Positions 58,063 through 64,000 of a DNA stretch of 64,000 bases are shown here, piece after piece. Positions within the stretch are counted from its first letter, which is position 1; every line of letters starts with the position of its first letter. The notes beneath the pieces were generated by a model. That model saw only the letters and a program-made list of their open reading frames with translations, was not told the origin of the DNA and ran no database searches. A program made the position numbers and the translations under genes. The stretch covers positions 1-64,000 of the forward strand of contig MCFH01000056.1 in NCBI GenBank assembly GCA_002104945.1. The letters run 5' to 3'. The stretch comes from Piromyces finnis. Its lineage: Eukaryota > Neocallimastigomycota > Neocallimastigomycetes > Neocallimastigales > Neocallimastigaceae.

Positions 58063-58882
58063 TATTGAATTGAAAATAGAATAAATAATTAAATGGTATT
58101 ATTATATGAAATAAAAAAAAAAAAATAAAATAAAAATAAATGTAATTCTTAATTATAAGATTAAAATAATGTAAATAATACAATATTTTAATTCTCTTTA
58201 AATAAAATAAAATAAAATAAAATAATTAAAATAGTTAGAATTAAAATAAGTAAGAAGATATAATATTTTAATTCACTTAGATAATGATAATTATAAAATA
58301 ATTAGAATTAAAATAAGTAAGAGAATACAATATTTTAATTCACTTAAAATAATATGAAAATTTCTTTAAAATAAAACTCACTATAACTAATATAGTTGGT
58401 AGTAAGCTTAATCAGATATTATAAAATAAGTAAAAATATTATAAAATATGTAATAATAATTCTTAAATATAAAATTCTTTATATATAATATAATGTTATA
58501 TAGTAATATAACATAAAACTTTTCAAACTATTGAATAAAAATAAAATAAATAATCTACCAACTAATAAACATATATGAATAAAAGATTAATCGTTTTTAT
58601 TCTGGTCCGATTTCCCCAGTTTCTCTTATTCAATTATATAAAAATAATAAAATTGTATTAATAATAATATTCTTGTGGATATTAGAATATAACTTGACTA
58701 AAGTAAATACTCTAAATTTCACAAAATACAAAGGTAAAATAAAGAAAATAAAAATAACAATTAATTCAATTCAATAATATCGCGTTTATTTTCCACTTAA
58801 TAATAAAACACTCAAACTAAATAATTAAATTCACCTATATTATAGATTTAATTAACTAATATTAATATCTTTTATTCTACAA
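58063..58882 (-). other. Leader of the third element
   Basis: About 820 bases of AT-rich sequence between the primer site and gag, with three similar blocks (AATATTTTAATTCRCTTA and TTAGAATTAAAATAAGTAAGA) at about 58180-58340. No coding frame. Confidence 0.6.
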
Positions 58883-58899
58883 CCTCACACTTCGCACCA
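58883..58899 (-). promoter_or_regulatory. tRNA-type primer-binding site of the third element
   Basis: Minus-strand TGGTGCGAAGTGTGAGG begins three bases inside the 5' LTR. It starts with TGG, complementary to the CCA end of a tRNA whose 3' end would be ...CTTCGCACCA. The tRNA was not identified. Confidence 0.7.
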
Positions 58900-58902
58900 A
58901 TT

Positions 58903-59475
58903 TGATATAAGTTTCTTTTATGTTGTAGTAATTTAATATTAGTTTATTTATAATTTATTATATTAGGTGAAAAATATTTTATTACTATTAACTTCTCTCT
59001 TATTAATAATTTCACTTATAATATTTTCTTATTAATTATTAAAGCTCTTCTCTCTAATTATTAATTATTTTTACATGAATATTTTTATATTATAAAATTC
59101 CTATAATATAATTGAATATCAATTATATAATGTAATGTATTCATAATATATGAATAATAATTAAATAGGATATAGTATAATATATTTTACATTTTATATG
59201 AAATATTACTATATAAGGAAAGGTAATATAATACAAATAAGTATTACAATAAAATTAATACTAATATATAATATTAATATTTAAGAATATAATGAAATAT
59301 GTACATGAATTCTATAACTAATATATAAATAATGTATTATAATATATATCAATTATTATATTATTATTATGAAATATTATATATAAATTTCTAAAGATGA
59401 AATTGAATATTTTAAATAATAAAAATTATTTTAAATATTGGCTAATATGTAGCTAGACATATTAATTTCATATCA
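58903..59475 (-). repeat. 5' LTR of the third element
   Basis: 573 bp, same ends as 51866-52438, with GCCC on the outer side. Confidence 0.92.
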
Positions 59476-59479
59476 GCCC

Positions 59480-59780
59480 CCTAATGTTTACACTTAAATA
59501 GATTAAAGAATGTTGGTTGTGTATTTGGTATAGCCTAAGTCACCAATTATAAGGTTCTAATTTGCAATGTAATATGTATATTTTGACCCTCTCAGGTCGG
59601 TTAGATGAGTGCTAATATCATAGTAGTAAATTAGAAAGTTCATTAATACTTATGAATATCATAACCAAACCCATAGCAAAATTCAATGGGGGAAATCTAC
59701 GAACACTGACATCTGCGTGATCAAACCAGAAGCCTTATGTATACTAAGGAAATGCCTTAAAAATAAGGATAAAAACTTGG
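59480..59780. other. Unassigned, moderately GC-rich flank of the third element
   Basis: Sequence such as GACCCTCTCAGGTCGGTTAG and CTACGAACACTGACATCTGC is more complex than the usual AT-rich spacer. No long open frame. It was contiguous with 51600-51861 before the element inserted. Confidence 0.4.
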
Positions 59781-60500
59781 ACGACATTTAAACTATGTAA
59801 ATTTTAAATGATTTATCAAATATTAAAACTCTATATATTTCTTTGTTTAAAATATATGCATTTATTAATAATATTATTGAAATAGAGCTAATAAAACATC
59901 TTTTATTCATTTAAAATAATTTATTTTAATTATTTTTATTAACATTATTTAATTTTATATTTTAATTATTTTTATTAGCATTATAACTTTAAAATTGTTA
60001 TGATAATTTTAGGATTTGTAATATGTTTTATAAGTATTGATATTTAAAAATTATAAAGGTTTATTATTTATAATATAATATTTAATTAAAATGTATCATA
60101 TCATATATATTAGATATATATTATTAACCATATAATATACATAAATTTAATAATTAATCTTTAAAATAATAATACACCAATGGAATAGACACCATTAGAA
60201 TTAACTAAACTTTTTTGAGAATTTGCTATAGTTTTAAAAAATAATCTTTTCTAAGTATCACAAAAATTTATTTTTAAATTAACTAACTTTAATATAATTT
60301 TTATTATTTTTAATATTTTCCATTATTACATAATTTTTCATATTTTTTGTATTGATATTTTTGCATTAATACATTATACTTCGTTCATTATATTAGTAAA
60401 TTAATGTATAATTTTAAATTCTAAAAATATATTAGAAAAACAATTAACGTATTATATAATTTTGAACATTCATATTGACACATTTTTATTTATCTATTTC
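59781..60500. other. AT-rich stretch, nothing recognised
   Basis: No protein-like frame, RNA gene or complete LTR seen. Confidence 0.5.
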
Positions 60501-61217
60501 TGTAAAAGTTTTATAAAAAATTAAAACAGATTATAAAATTTTTACAATAAAACAAAAACACAAAATAAATAAAAAGAAACAAGAAAACAAAATATAATTA
60601 AAATATCTCTTTTATTAAATTTATTTAGTTATTAACTAAATAATAGTCAATAACAATTACATTGTTTTAATCAAGAAATTTTACATGTATTTATATTTTT
60701 TGTAAATTATTTTAATATAATATTCTATTTAATTATACATATAAAATAAACAAAACTAATGTAATACTAATTTAATTAAGTAATAAAATAATAAAACTGA
60801 ACTAAAACTAATTAAATACACTTTTGATTCAATTTGAGTAAACTGCAAGTCGAATACGGACCATGTATTACCTATATTAATTAAATATTAACAATACTAT
60901 TTATTATATATTTGCTATTAAAAAAAATGCTAATTTAAAACTACGCTAAAGTTATTAAACTAATTTTAATTAAATAAAAACTTTTTAAGATTTAATTTGA
61001 ATATTTTGAATATTTAAATTTAATTATCCATTAATTTAAATATTTATCCAAATTTCATTTCTAACTTTGATATTTTAAAATTAATCTTTATTTAATTATT
61101 CTATAAAATTTATATAATAAATTTTATAAATAATTTTTCATTAAAATATCAAAATTATTATTCAATAATTATTAATTAATTATTAAATAATTTAAAGATA
61201 TACTTTATATATTTACA
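60501..61217. mobile_element. Old solo LTR, 790-bp family, reverse orientation
   Basis: TGTAAAAGTTTTATAA to TATATATTTACA, flanked by ATTTC on both sides. Diverged in many positions from the near-identical copies at 10269, 32645 and 36044, so this family has both old and recent insertions. Confidence 0.85.
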
Positions 61218-62143
61218 ATTTCATATATCTAACTTACAAAAAAATAAACATGTATTAAAAGTGTTGTAAACTGTAATATTATCAATACTTTACATTACAT
61301 TAATAAAAAATTTTTTATAATTAACTTTAATTAATAATAAATAATGCAATAATTTTCGTAGAAGAATCTTAATTATTAATAAATTAGTTATTAGTAATAA
61401 ATAGAAAAATTTAGAAGAAATAAATAGTTTAGTTTAGTAAAAGAATTATAACACCTTCTCGAAGTAATATTAATTTTATAATTTTAATTATTAATTATTT
61501 TTATTTAATTAGTAATTATTAGTAATTATTATTAATAAAAAATTAGAATAATTGTAAAGCCTCAATTGAAGCTTTAGTATAAAGAGTTAAGGAAAAAATT
61601 AGTTAAGCTTCAATTGAGAATTATTTTCAATTTCAATTTCAATTCCTATTTTAAAAACCTTTTTATTACTTTGATTTATCAAAGAGTTCACTTTTAAATG
61701 TTAATAAAGAATCAAATAAAATTTTAAACATTATTAATAAAAGAATCTTAAATAAATTTTTAAAATTTTTATTATTGTCTTTCCAAAATTTTTATCAAAC
61801 CTTATTTAATAATAAAATAATTCAACCTATTCGTGAAACTCCTAATAAATATACGTGTTTTGGAGATCAGTTTAAATTTTTACACTTTAAAATTTTAAAT
61901 TTAAATTTTTAAATCTAAATATTAAAATTCAAAAAAAAAAATATTTTAAATTCTTTAAAAAAAGTAATTTAAATTTGTAATTCGAAAATAAATAATGAAA
62001 TTTTAATTTAAAATTTAAATTACTTCATCTTTATAGGTATTATTAATAGCAGGTAATACAAATAGTAGTCTATATAAATTACTTTGTAAAAAAAACTAAA
62101 TATATAAATTTTATTATCAAATATTATTTTTCTTTTGTTATTA
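61218..62143. other. AT-rich stretch with a small inverted repeat
   Basis: Contains CAATTGAAGCTT at about 61563-61575 and AAGCTTCAATTG at about 61605-61617, an inverted pair that could form a hairpin. No protein-like frame. Confidence 0.45.
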
Positions 62144-62568
62144 GATGATAATGGAAAATAGTAAGAACAAGCGAAAAAAAAAAAAAAAAAAAAAAAAACA
62201 GTTTATTGCCGAAATGACAGTTAATATAGAGTTAAGGTTTTTTATGGTTTATAATATTTATATTGTTTTTTTAACTTTGAAAAAAGTATTAATGATTTTA
62301 ATCATAAAATCAAGCTTTTCTTTTTTTTTTATTAATAATATGATATAGATAAATTAAAATGTACGATAAACTTTTAAAGGGTAGGAGGTTAGGGGTTAAT
62401 AATATGTTTTATTTATATTATTATTACTCAAAAATTTCTCATGGTTTAAATAATAAATTAGTTTATTTTTACGAAAATGTTATTGATTATAAAGATTATG
62501 CAGTTTCAAATCAACTTTTTTTAACCAGTAGAATAAATATTTTAGACAAAAATAAAACAATAAGTAAA
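62144..62568 (+). pseudogene. Possible host gene fragments cut by LTR ends
   Basis: Two short plus frames: one from 62145 with a 22-A run, giving poly-Lys then FIAEMTVNIELRFFMVYNIY, and one from ATG 62359 (MYDKLLKGRRLGVNNMFYLY to SQ-like LTSRINILDKNKTISK). The second is cut at 62569 by a 31-base piece of the 616-bp LTR family, so its last residues are LTR-derived. Neither resembles a known family to me, and chance ORFs are possible. Confidence 0.3.
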
Positions 62569-62599
62569 TGTAAAGATATCAAACGCCTCAGCATGATAT
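62569..62599. repeat. Terminal fragment of the 616-bp LTR family
   Basis: TGTAAAGATATCAAACGCCT only; the rest is replaced by the LTR starting at 62600. Confidence 0.7.
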
Positions 62600-63144
62600 T
62601 GTAACGCGTATCTATATAAGTATTTAATAATGTGGTAATTAATAAACTTTATATAGATAATAATTTTGATCCCAATAAGTCAATTAATTTTATTTATTAA
62701 AATTTTTAATTATTTTTTATTTAAATTATTTTTTAATAATAAATATTTTTTTTTTTTTTTAAAATTTAAAAGTTAAAAGTTAATAGTTAATAAAAACACA
62801 ATTTTTTTAATTTTCGATTCAAACCACTTCTATTTATACTTTTTCTAAATCTGATGTGGCTAAATCAAAAATTTTAATTATCTTTCTAGATTGTTCTTTA
62901 AATTAAAAATTGCATAAGATGAATCCCGTGATAAAATTACAAAAAATATTTGATTTTTCGAATATTCGAACTTATTCTTTTTCGAATAAGTTCTATAAGT
63001 TTCTATGAGTCGTAAATTAAATTGTTAAATAAATAATCTAAAATAGATTTCGGATCAAGGTGTGAGTCGAACCCGAGTGATCCAGATTAATGTCTTAAAT
63101 ACTAACCATTAAGACAATATTAATTATCTAATAGATTCGTTACA
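62600..63144 (-). mobile_element. 3' LTR with a tRNA-like block, belonging to the element at the window edge
   Basis: 545 bp; on the minus strand it starts TGTAACGAATCTATTAG and ends ATACGCGTTACA. The block at 63059-63117 has TTAATGGTTAGTA (A-box-like) and GGGTTCGACTC (B-box-like). Directly upstream on the minus strand is the purine tract CTGGAGGAAGACCA, preceded by ATTCGTCTGG and TATCCGAATCC, colinear with the end of the intact chromovirus just before its 3' LTR (ATTCGTCTGG, AATCCGAATT, then AGAGGAGGAG). So this is a functional LTR position, not a chance repeat. The outer flank GATAT should be the target duplication. Confidence 0.78.
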
Positions 63145-63420
63145 TGGTCTTCCTCCAGGATTCGGATACCAGACGAATCTTTGGATTCATTTTATGTTTT
63201 ATTACAATAATAATTTTTTTAAGCTATATAATTACTATATAATTAAACTATACTAATTGAATTACAATAAAATAATTTTTTTTTTTTTTTTTTTTTACAT
63301 TATACATTTAATATTAAATACATGCTTAAAGAAAATCTAAAATTTAAGAAAATTTAAAGAAGTTATTTTTTTTTTTAAATTAAAATTAAAAATAAATTAA
63401 AAATAAAGTTTCTGTTGAAA

Positions 63421-64000
63421 TCATTTCTTTTTATTGAATTCCTTAAGTAGTTCTGGACAATTCAAATTTGTTTCTGGCTCCCAAGATGCTTCAGATATTG
63501 GGTATCCTTTCCATTTAATTAGATATTGGACTTTACCATAATATCTTCTTTTATCCAATATCTCTTCGACTTCAAATTCTTCCTTATTATCCACAATAAC
63601 CGGCGGAGGTGGCGGTTGCTTTCTATTGAACTTGTCTTCATGGTAGGGTTCCAATTCTGAAACGTGGATGACTGGATGAATGCGAATTTCTTTTGGTAAC
63701 TCCAATTTGAAAGAAACTGGAGAAATTTTTTCAATTATTTTGTACGGACCAAGTTTTCTAGGTTTTAACTTCTTATTACCATTACGCATTATTAAAGAAC
63801 TGTTGATCCATACTTTATCATTTACCTTGAGTTCAGGGGCTTTACTTCTGTGTTTGTTTGCGAATTTTTCTTGTTGATTAATGGATTTCTTCAAGTTATC
63901 TTTAAGAGTTTTAATTATTTCTTTGAAATTTCTTGTGAATTCATCCGCAGTTGGTATCTCGGTACGACTTGGTAAAATTGGAGAATGTTTTGGATTATAG
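63421..64000 (-). CDS. Ty3/gypsy pol 3' end: integrase C-terminus and chromodomain (partial)
   Basis: The minus frame is open from the window edge to TAA at 63421. It starts [16 protein letters not shown], continues with a Lys-rich region, [29 protein letters not shown] (GPY/F), [15 protein letters not shown], a proline run, and the chromodomain [19 protein letters not shown] then [15 protein letters not shown]. No breaks in the visible 193 codons. It is a relative of the intact chromovirus and of the integrase fragment at 8664-9231. The 3' UTR at 63145-63420 has long T runs (A runs on the coding strand), as in the intact element. Confidence 0.88.
   Translation of the reverse strand, partial: YNPKHSPILPSRTEIPTADEFTRNFKEIIKTLKDNLKKSINQQEKFANKHRSKAPELKVNDKVWINSSLIMRNGNKKLKPRKLGPYKIIEKISPVSFKLELPKEIRIHPVIHVSELEPYHEDKFNRKQPPPPPVIVDNKEEFEVEEILDKRRYYGKVQYLIKWKGYPISEASWEPETNLNCPELLKEFNKKK

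Larger units (their letters stand above)
51866..59475 (-). mobile_element. Young, apparently intact Ty3/gypsy element, tRNA-primed type
   Basis: 573-bp LTRs at 51866-52438 and 58903-59475 differ at about one position by eye. The target duplication is 4 bp, GCCC (51862-51865 and 59476-59479). Gag and pol are both open and overlap by 40 bases with a -1 slippery site. Inside are a TGG-type primer-binding site and a purine tract (GCAGGGAAG) before the 3' LTR. Length is 7610 bp. No chromodomain. Three solo or fragmentary LTR copies of the family are elsewhere in the window. Confidence 0.93.

Noticed and set aside
1-64000. CRISPR arrays, bacterial operons, rRNA genes and bona fide tRNA genes
   Set aside because: No regularly spaced short repeats, no ribosome-binding-site-driven gene clusters and no complete cloverleaf tRNA or recognisable rRNA segment were found; the window is eukaryotic repeat-rich DNA.

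Overview
This is an extremely AT-rich eukaryotic window made mostly of nested LTR retrotransposons, with a few decayed host or virus-like genes between them. The best guess for the organism is an anaerobic gut fungus (Neocallimastigomycota). The reasons are the AT bias, asparagine-rich runs inside proteins, a secreted CBM18 (hevein-type chitin-binding) protein, and a remnant of the AAA-ATPase-like/PD-(D/E)XK family. This assignment is inference; no rRNA or single-copy marker gene was seen.

Layout. 1-8.5 kb: mostly minus-strand decayed genes. They are an AAA-ATPase-like/nuclease remnant, a fragment of a multisubunit RNA polymerase largest subunit, an unrecognised gene of about 700 codons with three in-frame stops, another decayed reading frame, and a short two-helix membrane ORF. 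The 2.8-7.8 kb part may be a decayed large-DNA-virus insertion. 8.5-19 kb: an integrase fragment, many solo LTRs, a Cys-rich secreted-protein fragment, a CBM18 gene split by a solo LTR, and a 5'-truncated Ty3/gypsy pol with its 3' LTR. 19-31 kb: a mosaic minus-strand Ty3/gypsy element whose 3' end has been inverted between two copies of one LTR family, plus a Ty1/copia fragment. 31-37 kb: solo LTRs around fragments of minus-strand genes. 36.9-42.4 kb: an intact, young, single-ORF Ty3/gypsy chromovirus (1399 aa, near-identical LTRs, 5-bp target duplication GTCTT). 43.3-50.1 kb: a second young Ty3/gypsy element (target duplication ATCTT) disabled by a solo LTR in gag, a reverse transcriptase deletion, a frame break and a stop. 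51.9-59.5 kb: a third young element on the minus strand, with gag and pol joined by a -1 slippery site and apparently tRNA-primed. 62.6-64 kb: the 3' end of a fourth element running off the window.

Two patterns tie the window together. First, three different Ty3/gypsy families have, directly after the 5' LTR, an 11-nt sequence that is the exact reverse complement of a site inside their own LTR, and the match is exactly 11 nt each time. This is the arrangement of Tf1-type self-priming. Second, several short LTR families (about 390-550 bp, TG...CA ends, 5-bp target duplications where checkable) carry a tRNA-like block with A-box and B-box sequences just inside their 5' end. One of these, at 62600-63144, sits exactly where the 3' LTR of a coding Ty3/gypsy element should be.

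All boundaries come from reading the sequence by eye. Family names are descriptive. No alignment, database or folding program was run.
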